A stretch of 64,000 bases of DNA from a virus: the IMG/VR virus record IMGVR_UViG_3300005099_000100, positions 1 through 64,000 of that record, one strand, 5' to 3'. The stretch's first letter is position 1, and each line of letters opens with the position of its first letter. A program made the position numbers and the translations under genes. Of this stretch, positions 50,233 through 59,700 are shown piece by piece. A model generated the notes under the pieces. That model was not told the DNA's origin. It did no database searches and worked only from the letters and a program-made list of their open reading frames with translations.

Positions 50233-50447
50233 TATTTCTCCTTTCCTATAATATAATTTTTAATACCCGTGATTAATAATATTACACCCATACATGAAAG
50301 TCCTATAAGATGTTTACTGATACATACTGTTGTAAATAATATACAAGAAAAAGAGTAAAGTAGCCACGCCCTATTACATTTCACCGTTAAATTTAAGCTT
50401 ACTACTGTAAGTATTGCGGATAAAATGTCGAGGATTCTTATTATCAT
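50232..50447 (-). CDS. Small membrane protein
   Basis: 71 residues with about three hydrophobic segments (LDILSAILTVVSLNLTV, AWLLYSFSCILFTTVC, LIGLSCMGVILLITG). The layout resembles small PnuC-like phage membrane proteins. Stop/start overlap with folE2 (TAATG). Function unknown. Confidence 0.6.
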   Translation of the reverse strand: MIIRILDILSAILTVVSLNLTVKCNRAWLLYSFSCILFTTVCISKHLIGLSCMGVILLITGIKNYIIGKEK

Positions 50448-50448
50448 G

Positions 50449-50886
50449 TTACTCCCACGGAAATATTATCCATCTATCATCTTCTACTTTGTGTAAATAA
50501 AATGAAGGCTTATGTATTGATCTCTTTTTATAAAATAAAGTTAATGTGTCGAATTCAATATTATTATTTTGTAAGTAAGACGCTATAGTATCTAAAGTAG
50601 TTCCTGTATCAGCAATATCATCTACTACTAAAACAGGAGATATCATTTTTGTCAAATCTCCTACCTTAACTTTTAACTCCCCTTTTTTTGTGGAATTATA
50701 ACTACTAGCAAAAATAATACGAGTTTTAACATCATATATATTTTTTAGCTTTGTTCCTAGAGTAAGACCTCCAAAAGCTACAGGAGCTATAGTATGATAT
50801 ATATTATCTCTAAGTAAGCGAAGTATTTTCAATATATCTTCCTCAAAATCACCCCATGTGTAATAAAGATAACGTTTAGTGGGCAC
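50449..50886 (-). CDS. Xanthine-guanine phosphoribosyltransferase-like (Gpt)
   Basis: 145 residues. TWGDFEEDILKILRLL, APVAFGGLTLG, SSYNSTKKGELKV, VLVVDDIADTGTTL (PRPP loop) and DDRWIIFPWE at the C-terminus follow the E. coli Gpt pattern. It would convert guanine or xanthine to nucleotides, reusing bases released by DNA transglycosylation. Start at a GTG at 50886 after GAGGAG is preferred over one six bases upstream. Confidence 0.8.
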   Translation of the reverse strand: MPTKRYLYYTWGDFEEDILKILRLLRDNIYHTIAPVAFGGLTLGTKLKNIYDVKTRIIFASSYNSTKKGELKVKVGDLTKMISPVLVVDDIADTGTTLDTIASYLQNNNIEFDTLTLFYKKRSIHKPSFYLHKVEDDRWIIFPWE

Positions 50887-51133
50887 GAGCACTCCTCATA
50901 AATAAAGTTTTACATTTATTACAAAAACTTACTATATAAGTACGTTTGCCTAATTTAAAAAACCAGTCATAGTCTATTGTGTAGTATAAGTTATCAACAC
51001 AACGATGGCGTGGGTATTTAGAATTCTTAATTACTTTTTTTACTTTATATACATACCCTCCATATTTGACTTTCTTAAGATTTTTAGATATCTCTATGTC
51101 ATACATCATACTTCTGGTCCTTTTTATATTCAT
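50876..51133 (-). CDS. Unknown zinc-knuckle protein
   Basis: 85 residues. YVYKVKKVIKNSKYPRHRCVDN in the middle and SFCNKCKTLFMRSAR at the end. Three Cys (CxxC and one upstream) suggest metal binding. Overlaps the Gpt start and the upstream gene. Unknown function. Confidence 0.5.
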   Translation of the reverse strand: MNIKRTRSMMYDIEISKNLKKVKYGGYVYKVKKVIKNSKYPRHRCVDNLYYTIDYDWFFKLGKRTYIVSFCNKCKTLFMRSARAH

Positions 51134-51524
51134 AAATATGACTCCTGCAAGTATCTATAGTTTTAACTACAACTTCTACATATCCTTCTAAGATATCCCT
51201 TGCAGTCCTAAGGGGGGCTACATATTTACTAGCTTCTTTTTCAGCTACCGCAGACACAAACTTTTCATTATTAGCGTCTGCTTGAAGTTTAAGCAAATTA
51301 TAGTATTCTGCTTCTTTATTTTTTTTAAGAGCGCTTAGTTGTTTATATGCCACGTTAAGTGATCCATAGATGCCTGTTAATTGATCTTGATAACGATAAT
51401 ATTTATTTATATCCGTAGAGTTTGGATTATTAATAAGATCATTGCATATTGATTTAATAGTATCAAATAGTCCTGAATATTGATTTATTATTTGTTTAGA
51501 ATATTGCTCCAAATCAAAATCCAT
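51099..51524 (-). CDS. Helical coiled-coil protein
   Basis: 141 residues, all helical: DFDLEQYSKQIINQYSGLFDTIKS, a LKKNKEAEYYNLLKLQADANNEKFVSAV segment, and RDILEGYVEVV. Composition resembles single-strand or RecA-associated recombination accessory proteins in phages. Just upstream there is recA, sharing the operon. SD AAAGGAGGATAAA. Confidence 0.55.
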   Translation of the reverse strand: MDFDLEQYSKQIINQYSGLFDTIKSICNDLINNPNSTDINKYYRYQDQLTGIYGSLNVAYKQLSALKKNKEAEYYNLLKLQADANNEKFVSAVAEKEASKYVAPLRTARDILEGYVEVVVKTIDTCRSHIYEYKKDQKYDV

Positions 51525-51525
51525 T

Positions 51526-52530
51526 TTATCCTCCTTTTATTAAATTATATACTTTATCAGTAATAACATCTATCAGATTTTTCTCTTTTAATACCCCGAT
51601 AAAGGACTCCATTCCTTTTTCTTTTATATCTTCGTATTCGTACATAGGACCTGATTGCTTAATTAAACCTAACTTTTTTGCTTCAAATATTATAGTTTCT
51701 GTGTTATCTACTGATCCGTCAAAATAAAGTTTAAATGTTCCTGTTTTGTAGGGTACCCACGTTTTGTTTTTAACAGTTCGAAATATGATGTCTACTCCTA
51801 TAGGATCTTCTTTATTTTGTTTATCATATAGATAATCTTTTTTCTTAAATTCAATTCTGATTTTTGCGGTGTGTTTTATATTATGTCCCCCGGGAGTTTC
51901 GTAACCCCGCGCGTATAACTGACCCACTTTTTCTCTGACTTGATTAATTAAAATTATGATCGTGTTATTATACGACTCCTTATTTTCTAAGTTTGTAGTT
52001 TGTAACGCAGAGTTTAACTTACGACACATCTTCGAAAATAACCTAGCCTGCAATGCCATTTGTTGGTCTTCTGCAGATTTTTCTACTTCTTCTATAGGTA
52101 CCGCAGCAGCAATTGAGTCGTAAACTATTAAATCTACGTCCTTACTTCTAGTTAAAGCATCTATAACATCTATAGACTCTTCAAGTGACTCAGGTTGAGA
52201 TATTAACAGATTATCTACGTTTACTCCTAAAGTAGTAGCCCACTCGGCATTAAATGAGTGTTCCATATCAATAAAAGCGCAAGTCTTACCCAACTTCTGA
52301 AAATTAGCTATAATCTTTAATGCGGTTGAAGTTTTACCTCCTGATTCTCTTCCAAAGAATTCTAAAATAGAGCTTGTAGGCAAACCTCCTCCTAATATTA
52401 AGTCTAGCGCAACTATTCCTGTTCTTATACGTTGAGTATTAAGTAAACTTGCTACTTTTCCTAATACGATTGTACCTTCCCCGTATTTTTTGTTAATAGC
52501 CGCTATGATCTTATTTAGATTCTGTTTCAT
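51526..52530 (-). CDS. recA: RecA recombinase
   Basis: 334 residues. RIRTGIVALDLILGGGLP, Walker A GRESGGKT, FIDMEHSFNAEWA, Walker B DLIVYDSIAAAVP, LINQVREKVG and PGGHNIKHTAKIRIEF (L2/end region) are all present. Slightly shorter C-terminus than bacterial RecA. The true start is the ATG at 52530 (SD CTGGAGG just upstream); a GTG two codons further lies in the SD. Works with SbcCD and RuvC. Confidence 0.95.
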   Translation of the reverse strand: MKQNLNKIIAAINKKYGEGTIVLGKVASLLNTQRIRTGIVALDLILGGGLPTSSILEFFGRESGGKTSTALKIIANFQKLGKTCAFIDMEHSFNAEWATTLGVNVDNLLISQPESLEESIDVIDALTRSKDVDLIVYDSIAAAVPIEEVEKSAEDQQMALQARLFSKMCRKLNSALQTTNLENKESYNNTIIILINQVREKVGQLYARGYETPGGHNIKHTAKIRIEFKKKDYLYDKQNKEDPIGVDIIFRTVKNKTWVPYKTGTFKLYFDGSVDNTETIIFEAKKLGLIKQSGPMYEYEDIKEKGMESFIGVLKEKNLIDVITDKVYNLIKGG

Positions 52531-53083
52531 ATACACCTCCAGCTAATGCTAATATTATAGCGTCACATATATTATTATGAATTTGTTTAAACAAATTTTT
52601 CTTTAACAACTTAGTATTTACTATATTAACTATTTCTTTTTTAGACGCAGTCCCTTTTACTCCTACAAGTTTACGAGATTGTGAAGGGTACAAAATTATT
52701 ATTTTAGGAGAAGGATTAGTATAAGTATACTTAATCATACACATTGTATACCCTTCTAACCAAGCTAGAAACTTAAAAGTTAATGGGTTCCATTTATGTT
52801 TCCCTCTACTATACCATTTACCTAAATAACAATTTTCAATAGTAATATAAACATTAACTACTCCTTTAATATATTTAGATAATATATCCTTTAAAATATT
52901 AGTAGTATAACCCAATTTGTCAAGGGTTACCATTTTTGAAGGTAATGATATAGATCCATAATCAATCAGATCTACACTATCTCCCACACGTAATATAGCC
53001 CATCCCGTTTTACTAGCTAGATCTAAACCTATATAAGTACCAGGAAATAATTTTTTATTCAAATAAATTTTCAGAGGATTCAT
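52511..53083 (-). CDS. ruvC: RuvC-like Holliday junction resolvase
   Basis: 190 residues. GLDLASKTGWAI with D21, VYITIENCYLG with E83 and NICDAIILALAGG with D174 are the three acidic residues of the RuvC/RNase H-like fold. Overlaps recA by about 20 bases. Second candidate resolvase in the window beside the Hjc-like protein at 45630-45920. Confidence 0.85.
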   Translation of the reverse strand: MNPLKIYLNKKLFPGTYIGLDLASKTGWAILRVGDSVDLIDYGSISLPSKMVTLDKLGYTTNILKDILSKYIKGVVNVYITIENCYLGKWYSRGKHKWNPLTFKFLAWLEGYTMCMIKYTYTNPSPKIIILYPSQSRKLVGVKGTASKKEIVNIVNTKLLKKNLFKQIHNNICDAIILALAGGVYETESK

Positions 53084-53402
53084 GTGAATTACCTCCTGAG
53101 TTAGGTTCTTGTTTAGGGATAATATTCACTACTTGACCTTTACTATTTATAGTGACATAACACTCTTTGTTAATGATATTTTCAAAATTCATTGTATAAG
53201 AATAAGGTAAATAATATCCCACTAATAGAGAATACCACATATATGTTTTATTTCCGTAAAATACTTGACTAGGAGTAAATCCTACTACTTTACCTTGTTT
53301 AGACTCAAATTCCCATATAAGAAATTCGCCATTTTTACTTTGTTTCACATTTTTCAGTATAGCAGCTCTACAATATTTGTTAAACTGTATCTTTACTACC
53401 AT
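53055..53402 (-). CDS. Unknown protein
   Basis: 115 residues, beta-rich: KNVKQSKNGEFLIWEFESKQGKVVGFTPSQVFYG and a Ser/Asn-rich tail (SGGNSHESSENLF). The overall pattern, small basic beta start and acidic tail, resembles single-strand binding proteins, but motifs are insufficient. SD TAGGAGGTTATATA. Position next to ruvC, recA and polymerase. Confidence 0.5.
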   Translation of the reverse strand: MVVKIQFNKYCRAAILKNVKQSKNGEFLIWEFESKQGKVVGFTPSQVFYGNKTYMWYSLLVGYYLPYSYTMNFENIINKECYVTINSKGQVVNIIPKQEPNSGGNSHESSENLFE

Positions 53403-53688
53403 TATATAACCTCCTACGTTCTTCTTTACTGGCTAATAACAAAAACTTTAATAGTCCAATTCGTTTAAAAGATACAAAAAACCAAGTATCAAGACTGCTT
53501 ACGATCTTAGGCTTTTTACTACCTTTTGAGAATAGTACTTCATAATAAATGGGAGTCTTCCCTGGTTTATGATCAGGATGTACATGTTTTTTGATAATTT
53601 TAGCAAATTCCGGGGTATGCTTATATCTTGACTGGTAATACCACTCTACTTCCATCTCTTTATAATATGTAGGAACTGACATTGTCAT
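53380..53688 (-). CDS. Unknown small protein
   Basis: 102 residues. YKEMEVEWYYQSRYKHTPEFAKIIKKHVHPDHKPGKTPIYYEVLF then FVSFKRIGLLKFLLLASKEERR. No family recognised. Overlaps the polymerase gene by ATGA, so it belongs to the replication operon. Confidence 0.5.
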   Translation of the reverse strand: MTMSVPTYYKEMEVEWYYQSRYKHTPEFAKIIKKHVHPDHKPGKTPIYYEVLFSKGSKKPKIVSSLDTWFFVSFKRIGLLKFLLLASKEERRRLYNGSKDTV

Positions 53689-55991
53689 TTTTCAAAAGCT
53701 AGATTTTTTCCTTCTTTTATCTCCACTTCAAGTTTAACAGGAAATTTAATTACATTTTTTACTTGACTCTCCATAACGTCATGCATCAGCATTTTCATAT
53801 CTTCTTTAATATCCTCCTTACATTCTACAACTAACGCGTCATGAATGTTCATAATTATGTATGCGTCTAGGTTCTTATTTTTAATTTCTTTGTATAAAAG
53901 AGCGCCTGCAAGATTAGTTAGATCTGCTGCTAACCCTTGTATAGGATAATTAACAGCTGCGCGTGTTCCGTAGGCAGCCTCTTCTTTATTTTTAGAAAAT
54001 ATTTGAGGTATATCTATCTTACGACCTGTCAAAGTTTTGACGTATCCATATTTTTTAGCAAACTGTTGTACATCTCTAATCCATCGTGTAGCTTCTTTAA
54101 ATGTGTTAAAAAATGTGTTTCTAATATTAATGGCTTCTTCTAAAGGTATCCCTAATTGCTCAGATATTGAACGTGCTCCTCTTCCGTACATTAGTCCGAA
54201 TACTATAGTTTTAGCTACTAGTCTTTCTTCGGGGGTAATCTCACTTTCTTTCTTCATATACGCTAATGACGCTATTAGTCTATGGATATCTCTACCTTCA
54301 TTTATTAAGGATATCATTTGAGAATCTTTAGAGTAACGTGCAAGAGCTCTAAACTCAATTTGTCTAAAATCTGCTTCTAGTAATACATATCCATCAGTGG
54401 CTATAAAAGCTTTTCTGACCATAGTGGCTAATTCTCCACTTTTTGGGATGTTCTGAAGGTTCGGTTCTTGTGACGATAATCGACCGCTGGGAACTCTAGA
54501 TTGATTATATACACAATGAATTCTACCGTCTATCTCACTAAATTTCAATAAATTTTTAAGGTAAGTTCTATAACTTTTATAAACGTGTCTATACTCTACA
54601 ATGTACTGTAAAAATTTATATTTAGGATGTTTACTTAATAAATATTCAAGAGTTGATTCTGACGTGTTTTTATCTTTACTTTCTAACTTTAAATGACTGT
54701 ACAGTAAGTCATGTAATTGTTTGGGGGATTTAATATTTAGTGAATTTAGTTGGTATATACTACAAAATTGTTTTACTACAGGGTCATCTTGAATTGATTG
54801 TTCTAGTGACTTAAGTCGATATTTTAATGAATTCATATATGATTCTATATACTCTCTATCTACTCTAACACCTCGATACTCAGCTTCTGCTAACCAAATT
54901 AAAGTAGGAATCATAATTTTATAATAAACTAACGGAAATTGTTTATCTATATATCCTTTAAAGATTTCATATAGTTTATAAGTCATCCACGCGTCATTAG
55001 CGCAATATTTAGCACGATAAGAAGTATCAATATCTCCTTTTTCAAAGTCTATAGTACCCTTAGTTAGTTTTGTATGCAAATAATGCAACGATAATTCTTC
55101 GAGGCCATGAGGAGAAGTACGATCGATTAAAAAATGAGCTAACATGGTATCAAATATAATATTAAGTTCTATACCTACTTTTTTTAGGAACTTATAGTCA
55201 AACTTACCGTGATGAGTCACTACCCTTTTAGTTTTTAAAAATTCTTTCAGTATAGTAAAGTTAGGGTAACTTTCTTTACCATATACATTAATACCTATAT
55301 TAGTAATGCCATCACTAAGTCCGATTGAGATTAAGTCATCTTCGAGAAAATTTAAATCGGTTGTTTCCGTATCTAATGCTATTGGATCGCGAAGCATATT
55401 CAGGTAACTTTTAAAATGAGGAGTATCTATATCTATTACTATAGGCTCTTCTATTTCAACATTACTTTTTTTTGTATGCAATAAATTAATGGCTTGAATA
55501 AAAGAATCCTTTATTTCTTTTCTAATTTTATCATCGTTAGTATACAGTAATTTAGCAGGATGATGAGTAGATACTATATAACATTTAAGTGGATCACTAT
55601 AAAAGTAACTATTAGGTATATAACGATTACCCACAACTCGATAAGCATAAGCTCCTAAGGTAATGATTACTTTAGGTTTAACTTCCTGTATCTCTTCATA
55701 TAGATATTCATCTCTACAAATTCTTATAAGTGTTTTTGATATTGTTTTTCCAGGAGCTACAAAACACTTCACTATATTAGTGATGTATACTTTAGAACGT
55801 TCTAGTCCTACTTCTTTTAAAATATCATTTAGGATAATTCCCGCTGGACCTACAAATAATTTACCTTCTTTCATTTCACTAGGACCGGGGCACATCCCTA
55901 TTATCATAATATCCGAAGGGATAGGTCCTTCTCCGCTTAAAGAAAAATTACTATGTTGATGTAGGGCACATTTATTACATTCAAATTTCAT
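53685..55991 (-). CDS. DNA polymerase I-type with N-terminal UDG family 4 domain
   Basis: 768 residues. 1-160: uracil-DNA-glycosylase family 4-like, with GMCPGPSE (32-39), a Cys set C5, C8, C76, C92 fitting a 4Fe-4S cluster, and HHPAKLL. About 203-370: 3'-5' exonuclease with LDTET (D207, E209). About 490-768: family A polymerase with motif A EADFRQIEFR (D541), motif B KTIVFGLMYG (K594, Y602) and motif C NIHDALV (H717, D718). UDG-polymerase fusions are known from SPO1-like phages. It is the replicative polymerase, possibly able to act on uracil-containing templates. Confidence 0.95.
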   Translation of the reverse strand: MKFECNKCALHQHSNFSLSGEGPIPSDIMIIGMCPGPSEMKEGKLFVGPAGIILNDILKEVGLERSKVYITNIVKCFVAPGKTISKTLIRICRDEYLYEEIQEVKPKVIITLGAYAYRVVGNRYIPNSYFYSDPLKCYIVSTHHPAKLLYTNDDKIRKEIKDSFIQAINLLHTKKSNVEIEEPIVIDIDTPHFKSYLNMLRDPIALDTETTDLNFLEDDLISIGLSDGITNIGINVYGKESYPNFTILKEFLKTKRVVTHHGKFDYKFLKKVGIELNIIFDTMLAHFLIDRTSPHGLEELSLHYLHTKLTKGTIDFEKGDIDTSYRAKYCANDAWMTYKLYEIFKGYIDKQFPLVYYKIMIPTLIWLAEAEYRGVRVDREYIESYMNSLKYRLKSLEQSIQDDPVVKQFCSIYQLNSLNIKSPKQLHDLLYSHLKLESKDKNTSESTLEYLLSKHPKYKFLQYIVEYRHVYKSYRTYLKNLLKFSEIDGRIHCVYNQSRVPSGRLSSQEPNLQNIPKSGELATMVRKAFIATDGYVLLEADFRQIEFRALARYSKDSQMISLINEGRDIHRLIASLAYMKKESEITPEERLVAKTIVFGLMYGRGARSISEQLGIPLEEAINIRNTFFNTFKEATRWIRDVQQFAKKYGYVKTLTGRKIDIPQIFSKNKEEAAYGTRAAVNYPIQGLAADLTNLAGALLYKEIKNKNLDAYIIMNIHDALVVECKEDIKEDMKMLMHDVMESQVKNVIKFPVKLEVEIKEGKNLAFEK

Positions 55992-56365
55992 AACAAACTT
56001 TTAAGGAGGTTATTGGATACGAGCTTATCTACATTATTAAAATTATTGTACTCACTTATTATGTATATACCTTCTTTTTCTATTCGTATTTTACGTATTA
56101 TTCTGCAGTAGTTTTGTCCAATAAGTATCATCAAAGACGCATTAAAGTAATGGGGCATTTTGGGAGGTTTACGTATAGGCGAATATATTTTCTCTCCTTT
56201 TATATTAAACAACGGAAGCATAAGTTCGCGCGCTACATAATAAACATAATTATTATCTCTCATTAAAAAACATTCGTCTAACTGAGGATCGTAAAAAATA
56301 ACTAGTGGCTTATTTTCCACTGCTACCAAAGCCTTTAGATCCTCTTTGAGAACTAGGTAACTCAC
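55988..56365 (-). CDS. Unknown protein, GTG start
   Basis: 125 residues from a GTG at 56365 preceded by GGGAGGAGACAA; a Met six codons upstream has no SD and is less likely. KPLVIFYDPQLDECFLMRDNNYVYYVARELMLPL then NASLMILIGQNYCRIIRKI. Beta-rich, no family recognised. Overlaps dUTPase by 56 bases in another frame and the polymerase by 4 bases. Confidence 0.5.
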   Translation of the reverse strand: MSYLVLKEDLKALVAVENKPLVIFYDPQLDECFLMRDNNYVYYVARELMLPLFNIKGEKIYSPIRKPPKMPHYFNASLMILIGQNYCRIIRKIRIEKEGIYIISEYNNFNNVDKLVSNNLLKSLL

Positions 56366-56729
56366 TTGTCTCCTCCCATTCAAAATGTTTTACGGGTAGT
56401 ATAATTAATTGTGCTACCTTACTACCCTTTTTAATATGAACTAGTCTTTTACTTAAGTTATACATCAGTACTGTTATAGGTCCTCTATAACCCTCATCTA
56501 TAACTCCATGATGAACTTGTAATAGTTGTCTGCCATAACTACTTCTGGTCAATATTAATCCAAAGTAACCTTGGGGTATTGCAATCTTAATACCGCAATC
56601 AATTTCTACTTGGCATTCTGGGGGTAACTCTTTATCGTGAATGCTATACAAATCAAAACCGGCATCTCCTTCATACGCTTTAGTAGGTATCCTAGCATCG
56701 GGATGAGTTCTAGTAACTAATAACTTCAT
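56310..56729 (-). CDS. dut: dUTP pyrophosphatase
   Basis: 139 residues with all five trimeric dUTPase motifs: GDAGFDLYS, RSSYGRQ, GVIDEGYRGPI, GSKVAQLI and RGSKGFGSSG. Keeps uracil out of phage DNA, in line with the UDG domain of the neighbouring polymerase. Overlaps the primase-helicase gene by 4 bases. Confidence 0.95.
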   Translation of the reverse strand: MKLLVTRTHPDARIPTKAYEGDAGFDLYSIHDKELPPECQVEIDCGIKIAIPQGYFGLILTRSSYGRQLLQVHHGVIDEGYRGPITVLMYNLSKRLVHIKKGSKVAQLIILPVKHFEWEETSELPSSQRGSKGFGSSGK

Positions 56730-59700
56730 TCGAACAAATCCTGTGATTCTTTGTTTTCTGTAATTTCTTTTATTAGTGATAGAGACCTATAAAATTTCAT
56801 AGGGATTGTTCCTTTAAAACCTGAAAACTTATTTTTAGATACAATAACACTAACATCGACATCATCACGACTACCTTCCAATATGTCATCGTTCGCGTCG
56901 ATGAACATAATTAATTTTGCGTCATAAAAGAACTCGACGGTTTCTTTTAAAGCAGTACCGTCAAAATTTTTATTTTTAATAGCTTCTTTGGTACTATGAG
57001 CTGAAACTATTACTGGACATTTATATTCATTAGCCGTATCATTTAATTCATTAGATATTAAAGAATAAAGATGCTTTTCACTCACGAACTTTTCGCTTTT
57101 AATATTATGTACACTATCTATCATTATTACAAGTTGTTTACCCAGTGTAAGTGGTTTTACTGTTTTTATTTTGTCTCTAATAGCTTCAATAGTAGCTCCG
57201 TCAGAACTATCTTTAATATTTATGATAGTGGCATTATTTCTCAAAAACTCCATTGCTTTCTCTCTACGATTAATATAATCTTTTTTAATATGATCTGGTA
57301 ATTCTGCTTTAGTAATTTTAAAATTAGGATTACTTACTACATTTATTGGCAACCTTGATAGATTCGCAATAAATCGGGCTAAAGTTACGTACATCGAATC
57401 ATCTAAAGTAAAGTATAGCAAATACAAATTCTCATTACGTTGTAACATCTTTATACCCAAACTAATAGTCATAGCTGAATTATGATTTATTATATTGTTA
57501 GCTATAAAATAGTGAGTTTTAGGTACTGTGACATCATAGACTTTTACAATCTTTTTGTTACGACGTATACTTGTGATAGGAACTTCTACTAATGATATAT
57601 TCTCACAATCTGAATATGCCCTAAATACTATTCCAGACTTTCTAATCTTTGTAGGAATAGGTAAATTATACTTTTTTAATAATTTTACATACTTGTTAAA
57701 TCCTTTAAAATAAATAACTAACCTCCAAGATTTAATTCTTCTTTTTAGTTTAGTGTTAGTAGCATATACTATATGAGATCTTAGGGAACAATTTATTCCC
57801 ATATTAATAAATAAAGTTTGAAGTCTTTTACTTAAACTTTCTGATACAAAGTCAAAACTGATATATTTACATTTTTTATTTATATATCCATCAGAAGCTA
57901 TGAGACCATTGATAAATCCCAATACAATAGGCAGAGGCGCTTTTAAAATACTAAGGGGTACCGTTTTTTTGTATGCATTATTTTTATTAACTCCCAAATG
58001 TTTAAAAAATCTACGTACACTACGTCCCGCAGATACATTACCTCGTTTATAAGTACCAGTAATTCCAAATAGCTTTTTTATCAAATGCAGTATATTACTC
58101 GCATTACTTCTACATACGGTAATTACAAAATCTTTACGAGTACAACATCCATCACCTATATAAAAACCTGTTAGATAAGCTAAATCGTAAGTCCATGTAG
58201 ACGGTACTTTTTTGAGTTTATATTTACACTTATATCTAGTTTCAATTTTAGGTGAATAATTTATATGAAGTTGATTACCCCAATGATTTAAACCTAAAGT
58301 TACTAATACCTTGTCACCATTTTTTAAGTTTTTTAAAGGAGTAAATATATTTTGGTTATCTTTACGTACTACTATTTGATGTTCTGGGGTTCCAATTAGC
58401 TCCATTCCATTCTTTAGTGTGATAGTAACTGTGTCTGATTTGTCAAAATAAAGATGAGATACATTAGAATGAGTTAAAATATTATTTACATTCAAATTTT
58501 TAACGGGATGAAAACCTTTTTTCTTTATGTTAGTAAAATAATCATCTATTGGAACTATACCATCAGAGGTATAAATTAGAGTACCTCCGATAAGACACTT
58601 ACCAATATTAGGTTTGCCTCCAATCAGTATTAATCCATTTTGAATACCATCAAGGCGCTTATCTAAGATATCAAAACTTTTTAATCCTAATAGCCGACCA
58701 CGGCTCCAAGACCAGGTTTCAAACTCGTTAAGAGAAGTCAATAAAGCTTCTCTTTCTTTTAATAGTTCAGCGGCACTAACTCCAAAATCTTTTGCATAAA
58801 TATTAATTAAGTCTGTAACTGTACTCTTATTAATTTTTACCTTTTTTGATACTTCATTTATTAGTTTCTCTTTTCTGACTATATCTTTTACTGAGTTTAT
58901 ATATACCATCAAACATTTCTCAATGTATTTATCGTTTTGGTTGGAAGAGTAGTTATCTAATAAGTAATTATAAAGAGGAATACTTTTGACATTTAAGGTA
59001 CGATGTTTTATAACATAATCCCCAGGATCAAAGGAATCAGGTAATTCACCAATGGTTACTTCTAGGTCACCTCGAGATAAATGTTTTAGAGAGTTTCTAA
59101 GTCCCTCAGAACCTCCAGCATCTCCATCATATAAAAACTTAACTTTACTAACCTTTTTCCGTACAAGTAAATTGTATTGACTTTCGTAAAGTAAGTTACC
59201 AAACGTAGCAACTGCATTATTAATATTGTAAGAATTAAGAGTAATAGCCGATGACGGTCCTTCTACAATAAGTACCTCTTTAGACGGATCTATGTTATTA
59301 ACATTAAATAGTAAATATTTAATTGGTTTACTTATAAAGTGCATATATCTCGAAATACCTAAAGATTTATTTAGAGATAAAGCTCTAGTTGTTAAACCTA
59401 CAATGTTAGAATTAATATCGTAAATAGGAATAATCAAACGTCCTACTAGTATAGAAGGATCTTTAATATTAATATTAAGATACGTAAGTACATCTTTAGA
59501 GGCTCTACTAAGAAATGGCTTAGACAAAAAACCCAACTTAAATGTTTTTACGGATTGAGTCCATTGTTTAGAATCTAACAATAATCGGAGTTGTTTATTA
59601 GAAGTCATCTCCTTTAAAAGGTTAGTATGTGCTACATCAACTACCTGAGCTAGATAAGTTCTAACTTCTTTAAAGAATAAATCTTCTTGAGTACTTTCTT

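Noticed and set aside
50825-50837. ATTTTCAATATAT resembling the conserved motif
   Set aside because: It lies inside the Gpt gene, on the strand opposite to its transcription and not before any gene start; best explained by AT-rich chance.
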